From NCBI GenBank assembly GCA_944324245.1, contig CALUVO010000013.1:1-37519 (forward strand): DNA of 37,519 nucleotides, written 5' to 3'. Numbering within the stretch: position 1 is the stretch's first letter; every line of letters starts with the position of its first letter. The notes below the pieces were generated by a model. That model was not told the DNA's origin, searched no databases, and worked only from the letters and a program-made list of their open reading frames with translations. The translations under genes were made by a program, and so were the position numbers. This document shows, in pieces, positions 30,070 to 37,519 of the stretch. The stretch is from Candidatus Gastranaerophilales bacterium. Its GTDB lineage: Bacteria; Cyanobacteriota; Vampirovibrionia; Gastranaerophilales; Gastranaerophilaceae.

Positions 30070-32040
30070 ATGAAAAAAAATCTTATCAACGTATCTGTTG
30101 TATTTTTGATATTTGTCCTGTTCCTGTCAGGGCTAAGTGCTGATGCGTTCGGGAAAAAAGATAAGAAAGAAAATAAAAGCCAGAAAACAGAAACAGTAAA
30201 AACAGAGGAAGAAGACTATGGGATACCGGCAATTCCTATCCCAGACGGAATTTTATCCCAATCAACATATCAGATTAGTGCAATTAATCCGTCAATAGGT
30301 GTCAGCCGGTCAGGCAACTTTTATCCCGGAGGAAGAGGAGCAAACCAGCTTGTACTCTATACGAAAAAAAATGGTGAAAGAACGGGAACAAATGAATTCG
30401 GGGCAGAAGCTATTGTTGTAAACGGTACTGTTGTACAGATAAGCGGTGCGGATTCTATTATTCCTAAAGACGGAATCGTTATAAGCGGTCACGGCAAAGC
30501 AAAAACATGGATGAATGAAAACCTTACAGTAGGAACAAAGATTTTTGTTGATTACCGCACAATGACACTGTATGCATACTTAACAAATGATAGTTTTATT
30601 TATGCCACACAGGAAAAAATAAAAGAAATAGACCAGATGATGCGTTATTACAAAGACAGCGATATATATTACGATGATACTGTAGCACATGACTATATTA
30701 CAAAAGCTCTGGACAATCTCAAACGTGCTAACCGCAATCCTGATGATACACAAAAATATTCATCTATGGCAATCAGTTCCGCAAACAAAGCTATGCAGTA
30801 TGCAATTCCATATTACAAAAACGAATTTAAAGGAGTATGGCTGCGTCCTACCGAAAAATCAAGGAGCGAAATAGAAAAAACTCTTAATAAAGTTAAAAAA
30901 TACGGAATCGAAACCGTATTTTTAGAAACCTATTATCAGGGCAAAACAATATTTCCATCGGAAACTTTTGCAAAATACGGTGTACAGCCGCAAAGGCCGG
31001 AATTTATAGGATTTGACCCGCTGCAAATCTGGATAGAAGAAGCACATAAGAGAGGACTAAAGATATACATCTGGTTTGAAACCTACTACGCAGGGCCTGA
31101 AAATCCTATGAAAAACCCGATGAATGTTATATCTGTTTATCCAAAATGGGCTAATAAAACAAAAATGAAATACAATTCTCCGACTCCTGTATCTTCATTA
31201 TCAGAGCATAACGGATATTTTCTCGATCCGGCAAATCCTGAGGTACAGACATATCTGTTGACATTGCTGGAAGAAATAATAACAAGATACAAACCGGATG
31301 GAATAAATCTGGATTATATCAGATACCCTCAGTCTATCAGTGCAAAATTTGCAGGATATGAACTGTCTAACTGGGGTTATACGGAATATGCCAGAAACGA
31401 ATTTAAATCCGCAATGAATATAGACCCTGTAGATATACAATACGGTACACCACAGTGGGATTCCTGGGCAAAATACCGTCAGAATAAAGTTACAAGTTTT
31501 GTATTTAAAGCCAAACAAATCACATCAAAATATAATATTCCACTGACTGCAGTAATATTTCCGGACAGATTAAATAGTATGGAAGTAAAAATGCAAGATT
31601 GGAAAACATGGTCAGACAACAATTATATTGATGCATTTACCCCTCTTATACTGACCTGTGATAAAGATACAGCTGTTTATTTGATAAATGATATAAGACA
31701 GAATTCAAAACCTAATACAAAAATTTATCCCGGTCTTTTCGTTGCTTTTATGAACGGCAAACCGGATGATTTGCTCCGCCAGCTGCATGAAAGCAGAAAA
31801 TTAAAGACGTCAGGAATCGTTTTATTTGACTTTGCACATCTGGATGAAAAATATACAGATGTACTTTTAACAAACGCTTTTACACCCAGCACCCCTTCAC
31901 AAACAACTCTGTCTACACAGAGTACTGCAGTAAAGCAGGAAAAAAAGAAAAAAAGATTCAGATTATTTAAAAGGAAAGGCGAACTCTCAAAAGCGCCTCA
32001 GGTTCAGCTAAAAACTGCAAAAGCCGCTCCGGCTAAATAA
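30070..32040 (+). CDS. secreted GHL10-type glycoside hydrolase-like protein
   Basis: A 656-residue exported protein. The signal peptide spans residues 1-26 or so (MKKN, hydrophobic run, SADA), followed by a Lys/Glu-rich linker. The middle part (about 60-175) contains a beta domain with VNGTVVQIS and GIVISGHGKA. From about residue 255 there is a TIM barrel of the GHL10/DUF187 family: FKGVWLRPTEKSRSEIEKTL, an ETYYQG strand, and the hallmark PDGINLDYIRYP (about 412-423) with its presumed catalytic acids. Family members act on cell-wall or exo-polysaccharides, but the specific sugar is unknown. The C terminus is a Thr/Ser- then Lys/Arg-rich tail. There is no ribosome site before the ATG, and a palindrome overlaps the promoter. 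Confidence 0.86.
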   Translation: MKKNLINVSVVFLIFVLFLSGLSADAFGKKDKKENKSQKTETVKTEEEDYGIPAIPIPDGILSQSTYQISAINPSIGVSRSGNFYPGGRGANQLVLYTKKNGERTGTNEFGAEAIVVNGTVVQISGADSIIPKDGIVISGHGKAKTWMNENLTVGTKIFVDYRTMTLYAYLTNDSFIYATQEKIKEIDQMMRYYKDSDIYYDDTVAHDYITKALDNLKRANRNPDDTQKYSSMAISSANKAMQYAIPYYKNEFKGVWLRPTEKSRSEIEKTLNKVKKYGIETVFLETYYQGKTIFPSETFAKYGVQPQRPEFIGFDPLQIWIEEAHKRGLKIYIWFETYYAGPENPMKNPMNVISVYPKWANKTKMKYNSPTPVSSLSEHNGYFLDPANPEVQTYLLTLLEEIITRYKPDGINLDYIRYPQSISAKFAGYELSNWGYTEYARNEFKSAMNIDPVDIQYGTPQWDSWAKYRQNKVTSFVFKAKQITSKYNIPLTAVIFPDRLNSMEVKMQDWKTWSDNNYIDAFTPLILTCDKDTAVYLINDIRQNSKPNTKIYPGLFVAFMNGKPDDLLRQLHESRKLKTSGIVLFDFAHLDEKYTDVLLTNAFTPSTPSQTTLSTQSTAVKQEKKKKRFRLFKRKGELSKAPQVQLKTAKAAPAK

Positions 32041-32042
32041 AA

Positions 32043-32414
32043 TTAACCTATATAAGATTCGCTTTTTGAAGCTCTTTTAACGGATTTTTTTAAGGAATCA
32101 ATTATATCGGAAATCATGTGTATTGTGTTCCTTGATTTTAAAATGTCCTTACAATTTTTTAATGATTTTGTTTCGATAATAGTATAAGATTCAATTCCGT
32201 TTTTATCTGTTAAATTCACCTTTAATACAGGTTTTCCGTTTTTTTGAAAAGATGAAAGATATACCTGTCCGTTAATTTCCGCTATATCTACGGGCTGAAT
32301 CTGTTTGTATGGAGAAGAAACCTTGTGATACATAACGTCGCAGGCTTTTTTAATAGCCGGAAAATCTTTCGGATTGGCGCAGAATGAAATATTTTGCATA
32401 CTTATATTATTCAT
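32043..32414 (-). CDS. small orphan protein
   Basis: A 123-residue protein that I do not recognise. It opens MNNISMQNISFCANPKDF, carrying the short NISF-type motif seen near the start of other orphans here. The middle forms predicted beta strands (VDIAEINGQVYLSSF, KPVLKVNLTD, ESYTIIETK), and the end is a basic helix (IIDSLKKSVKRASKS). There is no signal peptide or membrane segment. AAAGGAAC is 6 bases before the ATG. It is convergent with the glycosidase gene (2-base gap) and lies downstream of the RelA/SpoT-like gene on the same strand, with a 78-base spacer. Confidence 0.65.
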   Translation of the reverse strand: MNNISMQNISFCANPKDFPAIKKACDVMYHKVSSPYKQIQPVDIAEINGQVYLSSFQKNGKPVLKVNLTDKNGIESYTIIETKSLKNCKDILKSRNTIHMISDIIDSLKKSVKRASKSESYIG

Positions 32415-32492
32415 ATATTTGTTCCTTTAATATCCATATTAATACCTCTGATAATATTTTTTTAACACCTGCAAATATAAAATGTAACAATT

Positions 32493-33473
32493 TTAAACAT
32501 GTGCAAGTTTCAAAATATTATCAGCACGCAAAACATCACTGTATCCCGAAGGAAACGGAGGCAGCTCCGGTATATCCAGACCTTTGATTTCGGAGTTACG
32601 CAAATATTCCCAGATTTTATTCAAATAATTTTTTGTAAAAAATTCATTTGATTTTTTATTCTGTAAAAGTTTTGTATATTCTCTTTGAAGCTCGAGCACA
32701 ATTTGTCTTTGTTCAGGCGACAATTTGGATAAATCAAGAGGTTTGCCCATTCTGATATCATATAAATAATGTTCCACATCACCCCACGGATTAGTAAACT
32801 TGCCGCCGACTTGAATTTCTGCATTTGTGCCGTTTATCGTTGCATTGATGTTATCACGTGTATAGCCGGAGCTCTTTTCAGCCACTGTTGCTGTTGTTTT
32901 TCTTACAATTCCTCTTGCATCTTTATATGTCAGAGCTGCATATTTATCCAGCACATTTTTGCCGGCATAAGGTGTAATGCCTTTTCCGTGGTAATCTTCT
33001 ATGCTTTTTACAAAAAAGTCTGCCCTTGAAGTGCTTTTATTTGCTATGGCATTGAATAAATTTTCGGGATTGCCCGATTTTAAAGTATATCTGATACCGT
33101 AAGAATCACCGATAATTTCGCCCATACCTTTGCCAAGGATAATATCCTGTATTTGTTCTCTTGAATGTTCGTATGTGTCAAAATCTTTTAAATATCTAAT
33201 TTGTTTTGCAGCAGTAGAATTAACACCCTTTACCCTGCAGGAAACATCTGCTTCTATACCTGATTTTTTCAATATTTCATTTGCGGTTCTTTTTCTGTAA
33301 CCGGCATTCTTTTTTGTATCTGCAACAATCTTTCGTGCTGATTGTTTTGCTATATGCGGCTTGCTCATTGTGTGAACAAATGCATCGAACATTGTTCCTG
33401 CTGAAGCACCTGCCATTTTTGTTGTATAAACCATTTTTCCGAGCGTATAAAGACTCTTGCCACAATTAATCAT
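32493..33473 (-). CDS. divergent RelA/SpoT-fold nucleotidyltransferase-like protein
   Basis: A 326-residue protein with the main landmarks of the (p)ppGpp synthetase fold in order. R80-V-K82-x3-S86-x3-K90 matches the RxKxxxSxxxK helix. IGDSYGIRY (121-129) matches the D-x-x-G-x-R strand. AEIQVGGKFTNPWGDVEH (218-235) matches the E-x-Q...W-x-E-x-E-H block. The G-loop region reads SSGYTRDNINAT, so the usual YxSxH part is altered and synthetase activity is uncertain. There is no HD hydrolase and no TGS/ACT domain. The first 60 residues are basic. A TTG at 33524 would add 17 residues but lacks a ribosome site, so ATG 33473 was chosen. It could be a small alarmone synthetase, a toxSAS-like toxin or an inactive relative. 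Confidence 0.65.
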   Translation of the reverse strand: MINCGKSLYTLGKMVYTTKMAGASAGTMFDAFVHTMSKPHIAKQSARKIVADTKKNAGYRKRTANEILKKSGIEADVSCRVKGVNSTAAKQIRYLKDFDTYEHSREQIQDIILGKGMGEIIGDSYGIRYTLKSGNPENLFNAIANKSTSRADFFVKSIEDYHGKGITPYAGKNVLDKYAALTYKDARGIVRKTTATVAEKSSGYTRDNINATINGTNAEIQVGGKFTNPWGDVEHYLYDIRMGKPLDLSKLSPEQRQIVLELQREYTKLLQNKKSNEFFTKNYLNKIWEYLRNSEIKGLDIPELPPFPSGYSDVLRADNILKLAHV

Positions 33474-33610
33474 AATAAAACCTATAGAACTAACCTTATA
33501 TTTATAAAGTATATTTACAAACAATAATTGATTATAATTACCCGGTCAGGTTACAAATGTTTACCTTTGTTTTATACTTATAAAAAATATTACATTACAG
33601 GGGAGTTTTT

Positions 33611-34675
33611 ATGAAAAATATAAAAAAAGTAATTATAACAGCCTTATTAACAATAATTTTTATCGGAGGCACTTTTGTTTGTGCAAAGACAGAAAACAAC
33701 TCTGTGGAGATGCTTCCTGCTTTTTCTTCAGAATTTAAACAGCAGGACAGGCTGTGGGTGGCGACATTTCAGCTTGCATGGAACGAGTTTATGAACAATA
33801 TCGTTAAAGGTTATATTATGTTTAACGGAGGAACTCCTCAGGACGTAAAAATATTGAACCGTCAGGAATTTAAAAAGAATATGCTCTCTGATGATTCTTA
33901 TTACACAGCATACGGCAGAACAAGCCTTGCTCTAAAAAAGCAGATTGAAGATGCTATATGGAACAAATTCGGAGAAAAAAGCGAACTTCTGGACAATGTA
34001 AACTGGAATGACCCTACTAATGCTTATCTTATTTATTCTATGCTGTTGAAAGATTTTAAATTCACAAAAAGATTTGATATTTTGGGAGTAGAAAAATTTG
34101 CAAGAAGCAAACAAAAAGTTCAGTATTTTGGTATTGATAAAAATAGTTCTCAAAACCTTTATGACGGAGTGAATGTTCTTTTTTACAACAACAGATTTGA
34201 TTATGCAGTTTCTTTAAAATCAGATAAAGACGAAGTTATTTTATACAGAACAAACCTGAATTTTAATTTTGAAGATTTGTACAATGATTTGAAAATAAAA
34301 TCACAAAAATACAAAGGCAGCAAAAAATTCACTGCAGGCGACCAGCTCAAAGTTCCTTTCATGAGCCTGAAAGCAAAAACAAGCTATCCGGAATTGTGCA
34401 ACAAAGAAATCCTTCATACAAACAAACTCTATATTTCACAGGCGCTGCAGACAGCAGACTTTAATCTGAACAATACCGGTGTAAAACTCAAAAGTGAAGC
34501 AATTATGGATATAAAAGTAATGTCCATGCCTTTGACAGTAAAACAAAAAGGAAGAAATTTCTTCTTTAACAACACATTTGTAATATTTATGAAAGAGAAA
34601 AATCAATCACAGCCTTATTTTGCAATGCGTGTAAGAGATATCGATTTGTACAAATATACGGGAGAAGCCAGATAA
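33611..34675 (+). CDS. secreted protein, possibly serpin-like
   Basis: A 354-residue protein with a clear signal peptide (KNIKK, hydrophobic core, cleavage near VCA, about residue 24) and an AGGGGAG ribosome site. I see no confident family. Several stretches in the right order recall serpins: NAYLIYSMLLKDFKFTKRFD (strand 3A region), VNVLFYNNRFDYAVSLKSD, then LYISQALQTADFNLNNTG like the serpin 'breach' strand, and a C-terminal FFFNNTFVIFMKEK...RVRDID like the final FxFxIxD...GRV block. The hinge Ala-rich segment is not conserved, so inhibition would be doubtful. Its stop overlaps the yjbQ start (TAATG), so both are cotranscribed. Confidence 0.55.
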   Translation: MKNIKKVIITALLTIIFIGGTFVCAKTENNSVEMLPAFSSEFKQQDRLWVATFQLAWNEFMNNIVKGYIMFNGGTPQDVKILNRQEFKKNMLSDDSYYTAYGRTSLALKKQIEDAIWNKFGEKSELLDNVNWNDPTNAYLIYSMLLKDFKFTKRFDILGVEKFARSKQKVQYFGIDKNSSQNLYDGVNVLFYNNRFDYAVSLKSDKDEVILYRTNLNFNFEDLYNDLKIKSQKYKGSKKFTAGDQLKVPFMSLKAKTSYPELCNKEILHTNKLYISQALQTADFNLNNTGVKLKSEAIMDIKVMSMPLTVKQKGRNFFFNNTFVIFMKEKNQSQPYFAMRVRDIDLYKYTGEAR

Positions 34676-35091
34676 TGACGGTTTATACTGAAAATTTTAC
34701 AATTAATACACACGGATTTACTGATATCATAGATATCACACAAAAGGTCAAATCAGCAGTATATCAGCACAATCTGAAAAACGGCTGTGTCGTTGTTGCT
34801 CTGCCGGGGAGCACTGCATCAATCACCACAATAGAATACGAACCTGGTCTTATAAAAGATTTGCCTGATATTCTGGATGAAATAGCTCCAATGGACAAAA
34901 GTTATCATCATGATGATACATGGCATGACGGAAACGGCTATGCACATGTCAGAGCAGCGCTTTTAGGCAGCTCCGTGACCGTTCCTTTGATAGACGGAGC
35001 ATTGCTGTTAGGCACCTGGCAGCAGATTGTGCTTATTGACTTTGACAACAAACCCCGTGCAAGACACATATATGTTCAAATTATTACGTAG
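34675..35091 (+). CDS. yjbQ: YjbQ/UPF0047 family protein
   Basis: A 138-residue member of the YjbQ family, sometimes labelled secondary thiamine-phosphate synthase because one homologue shows weak activity of that kind. The true role is unsettled. Signature residues are present: HHDDTWHDGNGYAHVRAALLG, VPLIDGALLLGTWQQI, and the final R-A-R-H-I-Y-V-Q-I. The ATG overlaps the preceding stop by one base. The 3' end overlaps that of the convergent DUF512 gene by 8 bases. No thiamine gene lies nearby. Confidence 0.93.
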   Translation: MTVYTENFTINTHGFTDIIDITQKVKSAVYQHNLKNGCVVVALPGSTASITTIEYEPGLIKDLPDILDEIAPMDKSYHHDDTWHDGNGYAHVRAALLGSSVTVPLIDGALLLGTWQQIVLIDFDNKPRARHIYVQIIT

Positions 35092-36373
35092 ATTTAATGA
35101 TATCAGTAAATTCTTTTGAGGAATAAATATCTTTAATAATATAAATATTACAGCTGAGAGCTTTTTTTACATCGCTCACGGTTACATTATCCAAAAAATC
35201 TTCCGAAAACGGACGCAGCATAATTGATGGGATAACAAGATTTTCTATATCTTTGCCTTTAAGCTGATTAATCAAATCATTGCCTGTTATCAATCCAGCT
35301 ACAGTAACATTTTCCCCGAAGAAATTATTTTTCAGGTTAATCAAATTACATTTTAGATTTCCGATTTTATTTAATTCCTCAATAATATCCTGCATTACGT
35401 GTTTGGCACAGTCCGTAGTTGCAAAAGTTATTTCTTTTTTTGTATTTATTGATTTAGGAAGCTTTTTTCTGTTTTTTTCAAAATCATCAATTAAAAGTCT
35501 CAAAGCTCCTACACCGTCTTCTATCTGGGCAAAATTTCCATAGTATTTTTTATCAGGTATTGGATAATCAGCTTTTACAAAAAATTCATCACTTGCCATA
35601 GCAAGATGCTTTTTTGCCAGATTGTTAAATTTTTCTACCTGTTTTATAACATGCAGGGCAATTTCTTTTGTAATAGTTTTTAAATTATTCTTGTGAAAAC
35701 AGGTAATACCGACAGGTACAATAGCTATAGATTCAATTATTGATTTAAATTTTAATAAATCATTAAGCGTTCTTTCCAGCTCCTGTCCGTCATTGTATCC
35801 GGGGCAAAGCACAATCTGTGCATGGATAGGGATATCAGCTTTCTTAAGCCATTTTAAATCTTCCATAATATTTGCAGCTTTTGGATTGTTCAGCATTTTT
35901 ACACGCAAATCCGGGTTTGTCGTATGCACTGACACATATAATGGCCCGAGATGAAGCCGTTCAATGCGTTCACGGTCCTTTGATGTCAGATTAGTAAGTG
36001 TAACATAAGTCCCCTGCAAATAAGAAAGCCTGTAATCATCGTCTTTTATGTACAGAGATTTTCTCAAACCCTCAGGCTGCTGGTCTACAAAACAAAAAAT
36101 GCAGTGATTTGTACAGGGCTTTATTCTGTCAAAAACTGCCGATTCAAAAACAACGCCCAAATCCTCGTCAAAATCTTTTTCTATTTCATAAATTTCAATT
36201 TCACCGCTGCTTTTTTCTATTTCAATCTCTATTTCTTCCGCGCACATCATGTAGCGGTAATCTATCATATCCTGAGGTTTTTCTTGATTTATCGAAATTA
36301 TTTTATCGCCTTTTTCAAAGCCCAGTTCTTCTGCAATTGAATTTTTTTGTATCTCGGATATAACAGCAGGCAT
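35084..36373 (-). CDS. PDZ / radical SAM / DUF512 protein
   Basis: A 429-residue protein in three parts. The N-terminal PDZ-like domain is about 1-65 (AEELGFEKGDKIISING-type). The radical SAM core has C87-x3-C91-x2-C94 in KPCTNHCIFCFVDQQP. The C-terminal DUF512 domain starts at about 270 and ends with NLVIPSIMLRP. The family is widespread in cyanobacteria and clostridia, and its reaction is not known to me. The ATG shares a base with the stop of the PadR-like gene upstream (TAATG), so both are cotranscribed and the regulator may control it. It is convergent with yjbQ. Confidence 0.92.
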   Translation of the reverse strand: MPAVISEIQKNSIAEELGFEKGDKIISINQEKPQDMIDYRYMMCAEEIEIEIEKSSGEIEIYEIEKDFDEDLGVVFESAVFDRIKPCTNHCIFCFVDQQPEGLRKSLYIKDDDYRLSYLQGTYVTLTNLTSKDRERIERLHLGPLYVSVHTTNPDLRVKMLNNPKAANIMEDLKWLKKADIPIHAQIVLCPGYNDGQELERTLNDLLKFKSIIESIAIVPVGITCFHKNNLKTITKEIALHVIKQVEKFNNLAKKHLAMASDEFFVKADYPIPDKKYYGNFAQIEDGVGALRLLIDDFEKNRKKLPKSINTKKEITFATTDCAKHVMQDIIEELNKIGNLKCNLINLKNNFFGENVTVAGLITGNDLINQLKGKDIENLVIPSIMLRPFSEDFLDNVTVSDVKKALSCNIYIIKDIYSSKEFTDIIKST

Positions 36374-36882
36374 TATTCTGTCTCCAGAGATGTGATAAAA
36401 TTTTTGTAATTTTGTACATCCGCAATATTCTTTTTTAACAATGCAAGCTGGTATTTGTCATAGCTTGTATATTCATCATCAAGAGCATTTTGTAAATCCA
36501 GCAAAAAGGACTCCAGCCTTATCTGTATGTCTTTGATAAAAGTTTCTTTTAAATCATCATCAAGCAATGACATAACAGCTATACGGGACTGCATCTCAGT
36601 AAAGAACTGTGTCGGGTTTTCGCTCAACGGGGTAAAGAATAAATCATTAAACTTTTTTTGCCAGTGCATTGAAAGCGACCAGAACGTAGATTTTTTTCCG
36701 CCTTGAGAATAATCGGTACGGTTTGAAACAACACTTGCTTCCTCCAGCCTTTTTAGTGCAGGGTGTATTGTACCTATACTCGGTTTTGTAAAATATCCGA
36801 ACTTTTCCATTATATCTGAACGCAAAGAATACATCGTGCGTTCACGATTTCTGAGGCTGTATAAAATCAAAAGCTCTATCAT
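36373..36882 (-). CDS. PadR-family transcriptional regulator
   Basis: A 169-residue protein. The winged helix is at about 1-85 (LLILYSLRNRERTMYSLRSDIMEKFG..., PSIGTIHPALKRLEEASVV, then a wing with GKKSTFWSL), typical of PadR. The C-terminal helical dimer region runs from about 105 to the end. The ligand is unknown. The ATG has no ribosome site, and AT-rich TATAAAT directly precedes it, so a leaderless mRNA is possible. It is the first gene of a two-gene operon with the DUF512 radical SAM protein. Confidence 0.88.
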   Translation of the reverse strand: MIELLILYSLRNRERTMYSLRSDIMEKFGYFTKPSIGTIHPALKRLEEASVVSNRTDYSQGGKKSTFWSLSMHWQKKFNDLFFTPLSENPTQFFTEMQSRIAVMSLLDDDLKETFIKDIQIRLESFLLDLQNALDDEYTSYDKYQLALLKKNIADVQNYKNFITSLETE

Positions 36883-37149
36883 ATTTATAGAATAACACGA
36901 AAATTCAATCTGGTGTCACAGTTACCTCCGGTAGCTTTCAGCTTTCGCCAATAGCAAGGTGGCAGCAGAGTCTTATCACGAATTTGGTACATATTCTTGA
37001 ACACTTTGTACCTTATAAAAACCACCGTATCAACAACAGGTACGTGCGTTTACACAGAACTTGTCCACATAATGAAAGAGTCGACAACGAAATACTATAA
37101 CTTGCGAATAGCTCTGGGGCTGGAATGTGTAGGAATTTTTCACCAATTA
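36883..37149. other. intergenic region without recognised gene
   Basis: This stretch is less AT-rich than other spacers but holds no convincing reading frame. A weak inverted repeat GGTACA/TGTACC lies near 36986-37012. On the minus strand a 38-residue frame follows the HigA-like gene and ends at a stop. It does not resemble HigB. It may carry the promoter region of the PadR operon. Confidence 0.5.
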
Positions 37150-37449
37150 TTATCCTAATGCTTGTATTGGTTTAATCTTTTTTATGTCATCAGAAATATT
37201 TCGTCTTGCAATTCTAAGTTCATAATCTTCCTGATAACGCAGGAAATAGCCTTGAGAAAGCCCAAAGTATGTCGTCAAACGCAAATCTGTATCTGCTGTA
37301 ATTCTTCTTTGACCTTTAATAATTTGATGTATTCTGTTTGGCGGTACAAAAATTGCATTGGCTAAAGCATTTTGCGTAAGATTAAACGGCTCAATAAATT
37401 CTTCCTTGAGCATTTCACCTACGGTTGTTAATTCAATGTATTCAGCCAT
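37150..37449 (-). CDS. HigA-type XRE antitoxin/regulator
   Basis: A 99-residue HTH protein of the HigA family: VGEMLKEEFIEPFNLTQNAL, NRIHQIIKGQRRITADTDLRL, YFGLSQGYFLRYQ. HigA normally follows HigB and represses the pair. Here the 70 bases upstream hold a promoter instead of higB, and no HigB-like frame lies downstream, so it appears to be a solitary antitoxin or regulator. GGAG is about 8 bases before the ATG. Confidence 0.9.
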   Translation of the reverse strand: MAEYIELTTVGEMLKEEFIEPFNLTQNALANAIFVPPNRIHQIIKGQRRITADTDLRLTTYFGLSQGYFLRYQEDYELRIARRNISDDIKKIKPIQALG

Positions 37450-37482
37450 GAGGACATCTCCATATAAGTATCATCTATTTAT

Positions 37483-37511
37483 ATTATATAGTACGTACCA
37501 CGTAATTTCAA
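37483..37511 (-). promoter_or_regulatory. near-consensus promoter with palindromic spacer
   Basis: On the minus strand TTGAAA (37511-37506) and TATAAT (37488-37483) are exactly 17 bases apart. The spacer holds the palindrome GTACGTAC (37491-37498) next to another ACGT, a likely operator for autorepression by the HigA-like protein. Confidence 0.75.
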
Positions 37512-37519
37512 CCCTGCAA

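Noticed and set aside
33474..33524. TTG start for the RelA/SpoT-like gene
   Set aside because: It has no ribosome site and the added 17 residues have no family support.
36883..37149. A HigB toxin remnant next to the HigA-like gene
   Set aside because: Translation of the minus strand gives only a 38-residue frame with no HigB-like residues.
1..37519. CRISPR arrays, insertion sequences or prophage genes
   Set aside because: No regularly spaced direct repeats, transposase, integrase or phage structural genes were seen.

Overview
The window reads as a chromosomal segment of a low-GC, non-photosynthetic relative of Cyanobacteria, most likely a gut-type Gastranaerophilales ('Melainabacteria'). 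This is inferred, not proven. The clues are AT-rich DNA, a sigma factor paired with a DUF1822-like anti-sigma protein, a Tic20/DUF4870-like membrane protein, a PDZ-radical SAM-DUF512 protein of the kind common in cyanobacteria, and several small orphan proteins that share a short N-terminal 'SFxG'-like motif. Housekeeping genes (miaB, dapA, ileS, apt, metY, speE, dnaJ-like, yjbQ) are interleaved with lineage-specific genes.

Layout. 1-415: non-coding DNA with several perfect hairpins, probably a structured RNA or an intron remnant. 416-1124: a HEPN/MNT toxin-antitoxin pair on the minus strand. 1220-4507: miaB, two secreted nuclease-fold-like paralogues and dapA on the plus strand, ending at a two-way terminator. 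4625-10869: a minus-strand run of TPR protein, Tic20-like protein, metY, apt and ileS. 11161-17344: a plus-strand cluster of orphan genes. It holds an AAA+ ATPase, a second AAA-like protein that lost its ATP site but kept arginine-finger-like residues, a coiled-coil protein, a regulator with four GntR-type winged helices, an HETGH metallopeptidase-like protein and a 52-residue protein closed by stacked hairpins. 17609-21389: nitroreductase, vWA protein, spermidine synthase, EamA transporter and a small one-pass membrane protein. 21580-28858: a membrane anti-sigma-like protein, an ECF-like sigma factor and a large zinc-ribbon/P-loop/repeat protein. 28855-36882: DnaJ-like protein, GHL10-type glycosidase, an orphan, a divergent RelA/SpoT-fold protein, a possibly serpin-like secreted protein, YjbQ, a DUF512 radical SAM protein and a PadR regulator. 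37150-37511: a HigA-like regulator with a near-consensus promoter.

How genes may work together. The strongest candidate for an undescribed system is 11161-17344. The first AAA protein has Walker A and B but no arginine finger, and its overlapping neighbour has the reverse, which suggests an obligate hetero-oligomer. The first gene appears damaged at its 5' end: ATA sits where the start codon is expected, and an 8-A run breaks the frame. The gene may therefore be decaying, or switched by slippage. The second candidate is the sigma/anti-sigma pair with the zinc-ribbon ATPase, which looks like an envelope-signalling module. All functional links are inferred from the sequence and gene order.
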